Origin: Tupaia tana
Taxonomy: Eukaryota; Chordata; Mammalia; Scandentia; Tupaiidae
Length of the DNA: 64,000 nucleotides
Assembly (NCBI GenBank): GCA_026018925.1
Contig: JAKSZU010000002.1
Span: 93,134,975 to 93,198,974 of the forward strand
Reading direction: 5' to 3'
Positions within the stretch are counted from its first letter, which is position 1, and each line of letters starts with the position of its first letter. Below, one piece after another: positions 13,806-25,739 of this stretch. Under the pieces are notes generated by a model. That model was not told the origin of the DNA. It searched no databases and was given only the letters and a program-made list of their open reading frames with translations. Made by a program: the position numbers and the translations under genes.

Positions 13806-14889
13806 CTTCTAACCTTTTCTGATCACCCATTTTGAACCTAGATTGGGAGATCCAAATAACTGAGTTTTGAACAGATCAGAACTCAAAAGTTTAGCCTCCC
13901 CCTCGTTTACCACTGTTTTTTCCCACTGTTATTGCTGTCTATCTCCCAAATCCCATACATCAGGCCTTAGCTTTTAAGAACTGTCTTAGCTAAGTGGCAC
14001 AATTTGTTCTGAACACCAATGCAGTATTAATATTTAATGTTGAACAGTTTCACTAACCATCTCTTAACTATGGTAGTTCCACAAGGTATCATTCAGCTAG
14101 AGACCCTGATGTTTATTCCTTACATAATTCCCTACAGTCCTCAAAATACTAATAAAATGATTTTAGATGCTTGGAATCTAGATGTTCCTTCTGGACATAA
14201 ATTGTTAATTGATTGCAACTTGCAGATACTGTCAAGTACTTGAGATAAATTGCTTATTAGCTCTAGGGAGTGTGAAGTATAAAATGTATAGAAGCAAGTC
14301 TCAATGGAAGTTTTATCTGATTCCTAGGTTCTGGTTCTACCAAATCAAGGTGGTTGACTGATAAAAATGTAAAGAGGTCTTCATTTTCCATTAATTTTCA
14401 GTATAGGGTATAAAAACCCTGGAGAATAGTACTAATACCTAGTTTTACTTAATTAAAATTTGCTTCATTCAGTAACTTTCTGCTGAACTCAAGCACTGAG
14501 CCCACACCAGAGCAAGCTTTTCTTGGTCAATCAATGCCTGAAATGGGGAGTTATCTTAAACAAGGGTAACAACTTTGTATCAAAGATGCCCTTACATATT
14601 TTAGGTCAGTTCATTTGTCCTGAAGTGCTGCAGAAAAGTCTGGCAGTTGAGAAATAGTTGCCTTTTGGAATTGTGACCAGTATCCAGCAAGAGTTCAGGT
14701 CTAATGATGGGGGAGGAGACAATGCACTCAGATGAGAAAGAGAAGTAAGACATTTATGCCCGTTTTCCGTTTTCTTTGAAGAGTTTTCATTCTGCTTTCC
14801 ACAGCTTTTTTGAAAAAAAAAAAAAAAAAAACCCTCAAAAGTCATAGAATCTCATCTAACATTACTCAGGAGGTGCATCAAAATCACTA
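13806..14889. other. Unique AT-rich sequence
   Basis: Intergenic DNA between EEF1A1 and MTO1; an A-run at 14813-14831. No gene or named repeat recognised. Confidence 0.45.
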
Positions 14890-14947
14890 TTTGCGGTTGG
14901 CCATGTGGGAGTTCAGTAATACGACCACTATGCCATCCACTGGTCCC
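14890..14947 (-). mobile_element. Type 2 SINE 5' fragment
   Basis: GGTTGGCCATGTGGGAGTTC through CATCCACTGGTCCC; only the tRNA-like head remains. Confidence 0.75.
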
Positions 14948-15297
14948 TGAAATAGTATGTAATAGAGAGTCTTTAGTATCTGGCCCATTTATTGGTAGCT
15001 TTTATCTTAGTAGTTTGGAAGATCACAGGGCTTTAGCCAACTCTATTATACTTCTAAAACTGTCAACAAATATCACCTGATTTTTTTAAATTCAAATTGT
15101 ATTCTAGTAAGATCTCCTTTAAACTATGTGTATGGTTGATATTTTTCTAAAAAAAAAGAAACTTTTGGAATAATCTGATTTACAGGAAAATTGTCAAGAT
15201 AGGATAGTGTCGCCATTATAATCCTTACCTAATTTGCTTCCCCTAATTACCAAAGTGCATTTGTCAAACGTAACATTGGTGTGTTAATCTACAGACT

Positions 15298-15475
15298 GGA
15301 TCTACATGGCCAACAGTGAGGCTTGAGTTGCAAACTTAGAAGTTTGAGAAACATGCTGGACATGTGTACATGTGTGCCCAAAATCCCAAAAGGAGAGAAG
15401 GGATTGTTGTGTGGCCATCTCCCACAGGAGGTTGCTTTCTGACTCCACAGTGAGCAAATGTGCACTTTAGCACAA
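15298..15475 (+). mobile_element. Type 3 SINE, truncated and old
   Basis: Core GTGTGCCCAAAATCCCAAAA and a diverged 3' part; part of the head is missing. Confidence 0.75.
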
Positions 15476-16237
15476 TTTGTTCTGCCACTTAATTTATAGT
15501 CAGGATGGGAGTAAAATCTTTATACTAGGAATTAAAACTTTTCTATTTTAACTAATCACAGTTTCCCTTAAGGAGTTTAATTAGTTTTGTTTCTTGTGAA
15601 ACTTTACCTTTAAAGCTAACTCAGAACAAAACATATACAGTCTGGATATTGCCTTTAACACAATTCCTTTTGAGACATTGTCTAAAATATGGGTTATTAG
15701 CCCTAAGTCAAAAGTAGAATTCCATTTATTCCAGTGAAAAAGTAAAAGCTGACAGAAGATCTTGTGATGTAACTCTGCAAGTGTAGTTTCCAAAAGTTAA
15801 ACTCCAGATGGCTAATGTCACATGCAGAAACAAATATTCCACTTGGTTAAATTTTAAGTAAAATCATGTGATGGGTGGTGTCCTAGTTCATGTGTGAGAA
15901 TCTAAAGTTGCCACACAAGCAACTTGAGTTTGAGTTGAAATACTGTCTGGAGACACAGACTGAGGAAGTAGTTCCCCGAGACTCTGGTGAGGGTATCTGC
16001 AACACTTTCTGAGGAAGACTGTAACCATGTAGGTGTAAGGCTTTCATCTGTATCAGTGCAATAGCACTTGACCTACAGCCCCTCTAGTCATTGTCATACC
16101 TTCTTGATTGACCTTTTGGACTTCTCTGTTGAAGCTTTTATTCTGTATGGAGCTGGATACTCTGTAAATGTCTAATGAGAAATTACGTGATTTTCATTCT
16201 GTGGTTGGGTATAAAGAACATTTTCTCAGTTGAGTTT
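15476..16237. other. Unique sequence
   Basis: No gene or repeat I can support; 15880-15990 may be a very old tRNA-SINE remnant. Confidence 0.35.
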
Positions 16238-16362
16238 TTCTTTAATAATATTTTTTTATTATTTTTAATTTAGAGAGAGTGGAAAAGTGAGAAAGCAAGC
16301 CTTGAACCATGGTTGGCCATGTGGAAGTCCAGCACCTTAACCACCATGCCATCTGCTGAGAT
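16238..16362 (-). mobile_element. Type 2 SINE
   Basis: Ends with TTAACCACCATGCCATCTGC; T-rich tail at the left. Confidence 0.85.
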
Positions 16363-16395
16363 TATATTGAGGTAGAGATACATGTCATGGAACTC

Positions 16396-16618
16396 AGTTT
16401 ATCATCATCATCATCATCATTATAAACTTTGGCTATAGGGTGTATACACTTGCCAGAGAAAGTGAGAAATCACCCCCTGGGGGATGGTCACAACATAATC
16501 CCCTCTCCTCCAGTCTCTGTGTCTGATGTGATTTTCAAGTTGCCAGGTCTGGACTCAAACCACAGAGTCTGCCATTTGGGATATAGTGCCTTGATCTCTG
16601 TGCCACCTTGCTGGCCTG
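16396..16618 (-). mobile_element. Type 3 SINE, old, with (ATC)n tail
   Basis: The tail has become an ATC repeat at 16401-16422. Core GGCTATAGGGTGTATAC; head ends CCACCTTGCTGGCC. Confidence 0.85.
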
Positions 16619-16877
16619 TATCTCATCATTTTATATAACCGTTCAACCATGTTTTTCTTCAGAACTGTAATTAATATCTGGTTCTGAAGTTTGAATTAAA
16701 CTGCCCTTCGTAAGGTTTCCTGTGAAACTGGCAATACAGAAAATTCAGGTTTCCTCATGTTGCTTAGAACAATACATGCTCTGAGCACGTGCACACACAG
16801 ACATAGAGTCTGGTCTGGTATTAAAATTAGTATATTCTAGGATGTTTCTCTTTAAATTTAGGCAGTAGGTTTTTATG

Positions 16878-17065
16878 TATTTAAAAAAATTTTTAATCAC
16901 CAGAGGGTGTGTGCACACAGAGAAAGCACTCCTTGATGGGCATGTTCACACCTCGATTCTTTTTCCTCCAATTCCTCCTTCCCATCAGGATTTTGGGCAT
17001 ATACACTCTGGTTGGCCATGTTGGATCTGGCTCACAATGCAGTGCTTAACCACTGTGCTACCTTT
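16878..17065 (-). mobile_element. Type 3 SINE, old
   Basis: ATTTTTAATCACCAGAGGGT, then CATCAGGATTTTGGGCATAT and TTAACCACTGTGCTACC identify the copy. Confidence 0.75.
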
Positions 17066-17143
17066 TGTATGTACCATAATGTGTTTTAAATGAGGATCAT
17101 CCATGTTTTAAAAGGGTGCAGCAGACTGACTCTAAAAGAAAAT

Positions 17144-17287
17144 TCTTTTTTTTTTTTCTTTTTAATTAATTTGACCACAGAATGAGAGAGAGCAAAAGTG
17201 AGAAGGCAAACTGCCAAGTTCGGGACTCAAACTGTGGTTGGCCATGTGGGAGTCCAATGCCCTTAACCACCATGCCACCTGCCGGCT
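17144..17287 (-). mobile_element. Type 2 SINE
   Basis: From the T-run to CACCATGCCACCTGCCGGC, full length for this short type. Confidence 0.9.
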
Positions 17288-17317
17288 CCTAAAAGGGAAT
17301 TATTAAAAGCAACCAAC

Positions 17318-17590
17318 AGGGACCAGCAGTTAGCGTAATGGCTATGTCGCTGGACTCCCACGTAGTCGACCGTGGTTCGAGTCCCGGACCCGGTGGCTTA
17401 AACTCACGCCGGGCACGTGTGCGTGCGTGCCCAAGATCCCAGGAGGAGAATGGAGGAGAAGGGATTGCGGCGTGGCCATCCCCCCTGGGGGGTGATTTCT
17501 CGCTTTCTATCTCTCTGTCTCTCTCTGTCTGTCTGGCGAGCGCACGCGCGCTATAGCAAAAACCTCTCCAAAAAAAGAAAAAAAAAAAAA
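17318..17590 (+). mobile_element. Type 1 SINE, young
   Basis: Almost consensus; duplications AAAAGCAACCAACA at 17304-17317 and after the tail at about 17590-17603. Confidence 0.95.
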
Positions 17591-18111
17591 AAGCAACCAA
17601 CATAATTATAGACTAAAAAGTTAATTAGCAGACACTGGATTAAAAAATAATTGTTTAATGAACACTAAAAAATTATCTCCTTCAGTTACATGAATAATAT
17701 TTTGAGTCTGCAGAGGGTACCGCTTAAGTGAAATTTGCACGCTGAATCCTTCGATAACCTCTATACTCTAGGATAACCTTTAGACTGGGGGCTATGATAT
17801 AATAGCTAATCAAATATGGCAACTCCATAAATGTGTAACATTTAAAATAGACTACAGAGCGTGAGAGTTGTAACTGAAAGCTAAAAGTAATAGCTTCAAG
17901 CCTAGATTTTTCAAGAAGAGATGTAGAAACTTTTTATCCAGCAAAGGATCTCTGGTCCATAGAAGGGAAAAATCCACTGAAAACAGAAAGGGTTCGTGAA
18001 ATCAGAAGACCTAAGATTCATGTTCAACAGTAACTTAAAGTTAGACTTTAATAAATCACTTTTAATTTAAACAATTAGAGCATAGAAAGAGATTATTAAG
18101 ACTTTTAAGTT

Positions 18112-18252
18112 TGGGGTTCTACAGGTGGTATGGTGGTTAAGGCTAGACTCCCACATGGCTGACCATAGTTTGAGTCCTGGACCTAGTAACTTGCTTTCCT
18201 GTCAAATTAAAAATAAATAAATTAATTAATTAAATATTTCTTTTAAAAAAAG
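18112..18252 (+). mobile_element. Type 2 SINE
   Basis: GGTGGTATGGTGGTTAAGG head and TCAAATTAAAAATAAATAAA tail. Confidence 0.88.
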
Positions 18253-18495
18253 ACTTTGAATTTGAAAAAAGTCTTAGAAAAATTCTTACTTGGAGGAATA
18301 TACAAATGTAAAAGAATTCTAATGTACTGGATTTTTCTCGTTAGGGAGTAGTTCTGTTCAATCAGAGAGTGTTTCAAACATCTCACTCTGATCCACAGTA
18401 AGAAATATATTACAACACAGTACAAACACATACACTCTGTATTTCATAGCATGTAAGATATTTTTCAGTTGGAAGTTGCAAATGCTCCTAATTAT

Positions 18496-18624
18496 ACTAC
18501 GCATCCTCAAAAAGTTCATGAAAAAATGCATATTATGAAAAAACTGTGCATGGATTTCAAATTATTTTTCTACCAGAATAAACCAGTATTTTAATTTTCC
18601 ACAAAACTTTGAAGTCTCCTCATA
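18496..18624. mobile_element. Mariner-like MITE, family B
   Basis: About 130 bases with inverted ends: CGCATCCTCAAAAAGTTCAT at the left pairs with AAAACTTTGAAGTCTCCTCA at the right. TA sits at both edges. No transposase. Confidence 0.75.
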
Positions 18625-19034
18625 GCTATAGAATGCCATTTATGATAGAATATACATTAATTTTAGAGATATTTAAATATGAAAAATCTGCATATTAAAA
18701 TTGGTGAATTTATGTGTCAATTACCAAAAAGAAAAATTCAGAGTCCTGTGACAAATTTCATGACCTACCACTATCACACTGCAATATACAATTGCAGCCA
18801 ATAGTTTTAGAAAATGTTGATTTGGGTCAATGACAGTCAAAATGAGCTTCTAAGTCAAGCAACAGCATCCTTTTATTTTGGCATAAGACCATAGGGTCTC
18901 AATTTATACTTGAAAAATTTACACTTGTCCAAGTAGCCATAAAGCTTGCATTTGAAAAAAAATTGGTCTTGACCATAAATGATCACAGGTCACCTTTTAC
19001 TGGAAGGTGGAACTATTTTCCTAGAAACTTAATT
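18625..19034. other. Unique AT-rich sequence
   Basis: No gene or repeat recognised. Confidence 0.4.
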
Positions 19035-19262
19035 TTTTGAAAAAAGAGAGAATACAGGAAAGAGGGGGAAAGAGACAATTATTTAAACAGGAGCTTACCC
19101 TGGAAATCCTCTGCACCAGCCTCCCAGTTTGCTAGGATGACAGGTGTGCACTACCATATCCGGCCTGTTTTAGGTTGATCCAAGATCTGAATCTGGGCCT
19201 CTCATGTGGCCCCAGTCCCACAGAGTGATACTCTACTGCCTGGGTCACTGTGGCTGCCCTAG
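19035..19262 (-). mobile_element. Type 4 SINE, old
   Basis: CTGAATCTGGGCCTCTCATG and ACTGCCTGGGTCACTGTGGC mark the - strand head; resembles copies at 30350 and 52175. Confidence 0.7.
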
Positions 19263-19489
19263 ACTTGAATTTTTGTAGTACAATGTAAATTCCACTTTCT
19301 GAACAGTGAACTGCTCTAGCTCTTTAAACAATACAGATTATTTGTATTCTTTGCTCCTTAACCAGCACATGCTGTTAAATTAATTGTAATCTAGTTTCTG
19401 CTGAAAGCATCTGCAATAATGGGTATTTATGGAGGCAAGACAGTGGTTCTTATATTTGGCAAGGCATCAGTTACTTATGGAACTTTTTT

Positions 19490-19640
19490 TAAAAAGAATC
19501 ATTTATTAATTTTATTTATTCATTCATTTCTTTTCATTTGACCAGAGAGAAAGTGAGAAAGCAAGCCACCAGGTCCAGGATTCGAACTATGGTCAGCCAT
19601 GTAGGAGCGTCCAGTGCCTTAACCGCCACCTGCTGGTCCT
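19490..19640 (-). mobile_element. Type 2 SINE in MER20 (first of two)
   Basis: T-rich tail, GACCAGAGAGAAAGTGAG, ending CGCCACCTGCTGGTCC; flanked by copies of TTATGGAACTTTTT. Confidence 0.88.
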
Positions 19641-19654
19641 CATTATGGAACTTT

Positions 19655-19816
19655 TTTTAAGGAAAGATTTATCCTTTAATTTTATTTAGTATCCTTCTAC
19701 TTCAATTTGATGAGAGAAAGAGAGAGAGAGAAAGTAAGCCACCAGTTCTGGGACTTGAATCAGGGTTGGCCATGTGGGTATCCAGTGCCTTAACCACCAC
19801 ACCACCTGCCGACCCC
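19655..19816 (-). mobile_element. Type 2 SINE in MER20 (second of two)
   Basis: Same type and same target site as its neighbour; the right flank reads TTACGGAACTTTT. Confidence 0.88.
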
Positions 19817-20044
19817 ACTTACGGAACTTTTAAACATGATGTGAAGTCCTTCCCAGGTCAGCTGACTCAAAACTGCATGGAGTAAAGTTTGATCATCTAT
19901 ATTTTTTACAAGCTCTATTGAGAATTCTGATGTTCAACCAGGTTTGAGAATCACTGTTCAAGGATTTGCCAGTCATACTAGTAATTGTTTTAAAAAATAG
20001 CAGCTTTATTGATATATGCCCCATATAATAAAATTCATCCTTTT

Positions 20045-20240
20045 AAAAAATTTACTCATTTATTTATGCTATGAGTGAGTCCTGCTGTCATAATTCCCCC
20101 CCAAACTCATCTGGCCCTGGATCATGGGTACACAAACACCCAGTGCCAGTGTACTCAGGAGGTCTGCAGATGTCAATCTAGAATCTTCTCATGTGGGTCA
20201 GCCTCACAGAGGCTGTGTTTTATCACTGTGCTACCATCCA
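20045..20240 (-). mobile_element. Type 4 SINE
   Basis: Ends with GTCAGCCTCACAGAGGCTGT and ACTGTGCTACCATCC, the - strand head. Confidence 0.75.
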
Positions 20241-20255
20241 TTTCCTAAATCCATC

Positions 20256-20514
20256 TTTTTTTTTTTTTTTTTTTTTGAGAGGTTTTTTGTTATAGGGCAC
20301 GTGCGCTTGCCAGAAAGAGAGATAGAAAGCGAGAAATCACCCCCCAGGGGGGATGGCCATGCCGCAATCCCTTCTCCTCCATTCTCCTCTCAGGATCTTG
20401 GACATGCACGCACACGCACCCGGCATAAGTTTAAGTCACCAGGTCCGGGACTCGAACTGCAGTCGGCTACATGGGAGTTCAGGGACATAGCCATTATGCT
20501 AACTGCTGGTCCCA
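20256..20514 (-). mobile_element. Type 1 SINE
   Basis: Full length, T22 tail at left; ends TGCTAACTGCTGGTCCC; AATCCATC on both sides. Confidence 0.92.
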
Positions 20515-20526
20515 ATCCATCCATTT

Positions 20527-20780
20527 TAAAAAAAAAAAAAAAAAGGTTTTTGCCATAGGGCACGTGTACTTGCCAGAGACAGAGACAGCGAGAGGAAAGT
20601 GACAGCTCACCCCCTGAGGAGGATGGCCACTCAACAATTCCTTCTCCATTCTCCTCCTGAGATTTTGGGAATGCATGCACAGGCACCCAGTGTGATTTTC
20701 AAGCTGCCTGGTCTAGGACTTAAAACAAGGTTGGCCTGTGGGAGTCCAGGACCTTAACCACTACACCACCTGCTTGCTCT
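20527..20780 (-). mobile_element. Type 3 SINE
   Basis: GGTTTTTGCCATAGGGCACG to AACCACTACACCACCTGC; same AATCCATCC target as its neighbour. Confidence 0.88.
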
Positions 20781-20801
20781 CCCAAATCCATCCTTTTATA
20801 G

Positions 20802-21162
20802 CAGGGGTATCCAACTCCCAAACCACAGACCAGGACAGGTCTGCTGGCTGTGCAGTAGGAGGTGGGCAGCAGGTGAACAAGTGAGACTCCATCTGTGTTA
20901 GCAGCTGCTACCCAATGCTTTCATTGCTGCCTGGGCTCTGCCTCCTGTCAGATCAGCAAAGGTATTAGGTTCTCATGGGAGTGCAAATCCTATTGGAGTG
21001 TGGTTGTTTCATTGTATATTGCAATGTGATAGTGGTGGAAATGGGGCACATAGTGGATGTGGTGTACCTGAGTCATCCCTCGACCAACCCTCCTACCCCA
21101 GCTGTAGAGGGACTGTCTTCCACGAGATGGGTCCCTGATGCTGGGAAGGTTGGGAGCCATGG
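20802..21162. mobile_element. MER1-type hAT-Charlie DNA transposon
   Basis: The left end CAGGGGTATCCAACTCCCAA pairs with the right end AGGTTGGGAGCCATGG. Internal GCTCTGCCTCCTGTCAGATC is typical. Near-identical 8-base duplications TTTTATAG (20794-20801) and TTTTAAAG (21163-21170). Confidence 0.75.
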
Positions 21163-21427
21163 TTTTAAAGTACACAGTTAATAATCTTTAATATCTTCAC
21201 AGAGTTGTGCAACCATCACCACAATGTAATTTTAATTATCACTTCAAAAAGACATGGGCTTTCTAAGGACAAGGAAGTCACTCAGAAGACTTCATTTATA
21301 ATTCATTGGGTCAGTTTGCACTCTAGATTCAGATCTAGACCAAACACTGGGTGGGGGTACTTTCTTGCTTTAAACTAATAAAGACTTAGCTTCCAGTGCT
21401 GCAAAGGGGAAGACGATGAAGAAAATC

Positions 21428-21670
21428 ACATTTTTGTTGCTGCTGTTGTTTTTTTGCCATAGGGTGCATTTGCTTGCCAAAAACAAAGATAAAGTGAGAA
21501 ATGACCTCCCTGGAAGGATGACCATGCTGCAATACCTTCCATTCTCCTCTGGGGATTGTGGGCACACACATGCACCTAGTATGATTTTCAAGCCACTGGA
21601 TCTAGGACTTGAACCGTGGTTAGCCACATAGGACTCCAGCGCCTTAACCACCATGCCACCTAGTGGCCCC
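21428..21670 (-). mobile_element. Type 3 SINE
   Basis: TTTTTTGCCATAGGGTGCAT to CACCATGCCACCTAGTGGCC. Confidence 0.88.
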
Positions 21671-21933
21671 CCAAAAAAATCCCAATTCTTTTTGACAGAG
21701 AAGAAGGTAGCAGACATGGTTGTTGGCAAGGCAAGCAGCAGTGTTTATCATAGACAAGTTGCTTATGATCTCCAACTCTTGTTTCCCTTGTCTCTAAACT
21801 GGAGAGCTTTATAATGGGATTAAATGCAATGACATATGTAGATCTAATTTTATATAGACTTAAAGAGGCTTCACATCCTAAAACAAATGGTAGAACATAA
21901 AATAAATGTTTTCTATAAAATATTTTTCAGTGA

Positions 21934-22195
21934 GGGCTGGCCCCATGGCCTAGTGGTGGTTAAGGGAGCTGGATCCCACATGGCTGACAGTGGTTCAAAT
22001 CCTGAACCTGGTGGCTTGAAAAACATTGGCTGCATGTGTATGTGCATGCTCCAAATCTTTGCAGGATACATAAATGGAGGAGGATTACAGCGTAATCCTA
22101 CTTACTACCTGCCTCCCGGGTGCTCTCTCTCTTACCCTTTCTCTCTGGCAAACCCATGCACCCTCTGTCAATTAGAAGAAGAAGAAAAAAGAAAA
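21934..22195 (+). mobile_element. Type 3 SINE
   Basis: GGCTGGCCCCATGGCCTAGT head; TTTTTCAGTGAG before it reappears after the next SINE, so the two share one outer target site. Confidence 0.88.
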
Positions 22196-22198
22196 ACT

Positions 22199-22436
22199 AG
22201 GGCCAGCAAGTGGTGTGGAAGGTAAGGTGGCTGGATCCCACATGGTTCTGAGTACCGGACCCAACAGCTTAAAACACACTGGGCACATGTGCATGCATGC
22301 CCCAAATCCCAAGAAGATAATGGAGGAAAAGGGACTGCAGCATGGCCATCCCCCTGGGGATGCTTTCTTACTACCCACTGCCCTTCTCTCTGGCAAGTGC
22401 AGCAAATTTTGCACCCTGAGCAAATTAAAAGAAAAA
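22199..22436 (+). mobile_element. Type 3 SINE next to the previous copy
   Basis: GGGCCAGCAAGTGGTGTGG head, GCATGCCCCAAATCCCAAG core; inserted in the A-rich tail of its neighbour. Confidence 0.87.
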
Positions 22437-22484
22437 CATTTTTCAGTGAGACATTTCTTGTAATAAAACAGTGTTACAAACCTG

Positions 22485-24571
22485 GGAGTCTGCCATGAGA
22501 GCTGAGATCTAGTGATTTCAGGGATAAGGCAAACAGAAAGGGTAAGCCAGGAGACTGAGTCTGCCATGAGAGCTGAAACCTAGTGATTTCAGAGGTAAGG
22601 CAATAAAGATGTTCTGCTGAGAATTTACCCTGGTAGAGCTCCTGGAGAAAATGCAGCGCCAAAGAGTTTGCAGACCACATTCTCCTGTACACTTCTGATC
22701 GCTCAGATGATCTTCTAGAAATCAGGAAGAAACGGATAACCCATCAGATGACCAGAAATTACCACAGGGGCACAAGAAATATGCGAAACCAAAAAAATAT
22801 CTCATCTCCAAGGGCAAAGAATAACTCCTCTTCATCCACAGACAGTACAATGGAACTCATGGAAATGCCTGATAAAGAATTTAAAGTATTCATAATGACA
22901 AAACTGACAGAGATGGAAGAGAAGAGAGACAATGAACACCAGAAGAAAAAAGTTGATGAGTTCCAGGAGGTGAGGAAGCTCTTGAGAGAGCTGAAAGAGG
23001 AAATACACACCATAAAAAAGAATCAAATGGAACTCTGGGAGATGAAGGCTATAATACAGGAAGTCAAAACATCCTTTGAAAGTACTAAAAGCAGACTAGA
23101 TCACACAGAAAATCGAATCCCAGATGTAGGATTGCTAGACTAGTAAAATCCACCACGAAGACTGAGAAAATAGCCCAAAAAAATGAGAATAATACACGAG
23201 AAATACTAGATACCATTAAATGTCCAAACATCTGGATAATTGGTATCCCAGAAGGTGAAGAGACTAGTAAGGGCATTGACAATCTATTCCATAAAATCCT
23301 GGAAGAAAACTTCCCAAACCTGGAGAGGCATTCAAAGATCCAGACCCAAGAAATACAAAGGACCCCCAAATAGGATCAACCCAAGAAGATTTTCTCCAAG
23401 ACACATTATAGCCAGAATGACCAAAACCACAGACAGACACGATACTCAGACTGGCAAGAGAGAAACGTCAAGTTATCTACAAAGGATATCCCATCAGGCT
23501 AACAGTGGACCTCTCATTGAAAATAATGTGAGCAAGGAAAGAATAGGAAAATATATTCAAAGTGTTGAGTGAAAAACAATTTCAACCAAGAATACTATAT
23601 CTGGCAAGATTATTCTTCAGATGGGAAGAGAAGACGATAACGATCTCAGATAAAACCTGAAAGAATTTACCAACACCAGACCAACTCTCGAGAAGTTCTG
23701 AAAGGAGTGCTATCTCAGGAAAACTAAAGTCAGAAAAACAGAAATAAGAGTTCTAAAACAGCTAAGAAAATGGTCAGCTTAATGGTAGGGACAAGTCCAG
23801 AGTTGAACATTATCTTCCAGAATTTAAAAGGAAAGATCAGACCACAACAGAAGATAAAGTATATGAGTTTGAATGATGAAATAGAATTTTATGACTTTTG
23901 ATTAAAACATTACTGACCTTCTGTGCTTTATTTTCTAGTGTCAAGGAGTTTTGTCTTCTCTCGAGTTGTGGAAAGGTACCTACTATTTGGACAGAATCCT
24001 AACCTGTTTCTTGGCTTTAAATATTAAGCAAAGTTCTCTTAACATTTTTTTATTTTCATTTATTAAAGCTAAAACTGCTTTTCTTAAAATTAAAAAGTGT
24101 ATTTAAAAAATACCTATTTAGTAACCACAGTAAGCTATATAGCCTCAGCTATGTGCTATTTTATAGTATATTCATTCCACCCACAGGGTTTCATGCCTAA
24201 AGTCAACATTTGTTCACAGATATGTATATATCAGCTGAACTTACTATTGAAAGTATTTAGATTAAGATATTTTGTGAATCAATACAACGTGGGAAAGAAT
24301 AAAGGAATGGAAAGCAACTACAGATACCAGAGACGGGGTGGGAGGAGGATGGGAAAGAGCAGAGGGTGAGAAACAGGCGGTGTGTGTGTGTGGGGAATAT
24401 ATATATATATATATGTATGTATATATGAAACAAGAAATGGAAAATTATTTGTTGATGATAACATGTATGATTAAGCCACTCTACAGTGTATTCTGGCTGG
24501 AAAATTGCATTTAGTATGCTGTGGTGATATTCAGTGAAAGTATATAAAATAAATTAGTTGATTAAAAAAAT
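22485..24571 (+). mobile_element. HAL1-like ORF1-only L1-derived element, copy 1
   Basis: A complete 2.09-kb insertion bounded by perfect 15-base target-site duplications AGTGTTACAAACCTG at 22470-22484 and 24572-24586. It holds two tandem 5' units (from about 22487 and 22555), a broken ORF1-like frame starting at 22748, and about 850 bases of 3' UTR ending in a short A-run. No endonuclease or reverse transcriptase coding exists between ORF1 and the tail. It aligns along its whole length with copy 2. Confidence 0.85.
22748..23722 (+). pseudogene. L1 ORF1p-like gene of HAL1-like copy 1, broken
   Basis: Starts MTRNYHRGTRNMRNQ. A polar N terminus and heptad-rich coiled coil (about residues 45-130) are followed by a frameshift near 23125. 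The RRM-like part (IIGIPEGEE-like) and C-terminal domain continue in other frames to about 23722. Confidence 0.85.
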
Positions 24572-24977
24572 AGTGTTACAAACCTGAAACATTAGATTTA
24601 TAAATATATTAAAAAACTTTATACTAGACCCAAATTGTAGCTGTCATGAACCTCCAAAAGCATTTAGGAATTTGCTGTTTCCTCAAGACAAATTTTTATT
24701 ATATCCCATTCAATAGGCACCCCATTCATTGCTTTTACTCTTATATTCCATTGCAAAAAAAAAAAAAATTAAAAACATTGATTTTCCTTTTTGTGCTAAA
24801 CAAACAGAACAAAATACTTTAATTTGTAAAATATATAGTATCATAATATTATCTCTAATAAGAATTTTTGCCTAAGAATAGCTATAAAGAATAAAAAAAG
24901 TTATCATCTTTTGAAATTATTTAAAAAGTATCAGAAAGAATTCATCACTGCTAAATAATCCAGCCTTACAAATTCTT

Positions 24978-25221
24978 TTTTTTTTTAAAGAGATTTTTGC
25001 TATAGGTTCATGTACTCGCCAGAGAGACAGAGAGCAAGATATCAGCCCCCAGGTGTGAGATGGCCACACCACAACTCCTTCACTTCCATTCTCCTCTCAG
25101 GATTTTGGACATGCACACACATGCGGCCAGCATGAGTTTTAAGCCACCAGATCTGGGACTTGAACAGCGGTTGGCCACGTGGGAGTCCAGTGACATAACT
25201 ATTACACCATCTGTTGATCCC
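24978..25221 (-). mobile_element. Type 1 SINE
   Basis: AGATTTTTGCTATAGGTTCA to ACACCATCTGTTGATCCC. Confidence 0.9.
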
Positions 25222-25736
25222 TTCAATGTGTTACTGATATGACTGCTTTCTGGAAAGACTGAAATTAGATGAAACAAACCCTTGAAAATTGAGCTACACC
25301 CAAATGGCCAAATGTAATTAGAATAGTAAGATATTTGGTTGATCCACACCTATACTATAATGAGGGTTAACATACAGATCTCCAACTACAGTTGTCTTTG
25401 GGACCCTTGGAAGTATCTGCTTTGGCCTGAAGATGACATGGGAGCTTCATTCTGGGCTAACACCAGAGATCCTGGTTGCCATTGCAGGGAAAAGAAGGGT
25501 GCTCTAGCCAGATTGGCTGTGTTCCTTTCCTTAGTCTATCGAGAAAGGCTGAAGTGGCTTAACTATTAACCCTGCAATCACAGACCATCAAGGTACTGAC
25601 GAGAAAGAAGGGTACCAGCACTATTTTGTTTTTTTCTGTCAATGTGACTTAAAAACAGGGAAATACTACTTATCAGTTACTATAAATCTGTCTTCAGTGT
25701 TAAAAAATTATGACCATGGCAGTTTCATAAGAAAGT
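25222..25736. other. Unique sequence
   Basis: No gene or repeat I can support. Confidence 0.4.
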
Positions 25737-25739
25737 ATT

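Larger units (their letters stand above)
19438..19965 (+). mobile_element. MER20 hAT element split by two SINEs
   Basis: The left end CAGTGGTTCTTATATTTGG and right end GGTTTGAGAATCACTG match the inverted ends of MER20. Two type 2 SINEs separate the halves. Confidence 0.75.
19985..21250 (+). mobile_element. L1M fragment split by four insertions
   Basis: GCAGCTTTATTGATATATGC and ATAAAATTCATCCTTTT at the left rejoin with TTCACAGAGTTGTGCAACC and ATCACCACAATGTAATTTT at the right, a familiar L1M sequence. Between them sit three SINEs and a MER1-type element. Confidence 0.65.

Noticed and set aside
17338-17603. Recurrent 60-70 codon open frames starting MAMSLDSHVVDRGS
   Set aside because: Seen at many loci because type 1 SINEs share an open frame by chance; no conservation pressure is evident.
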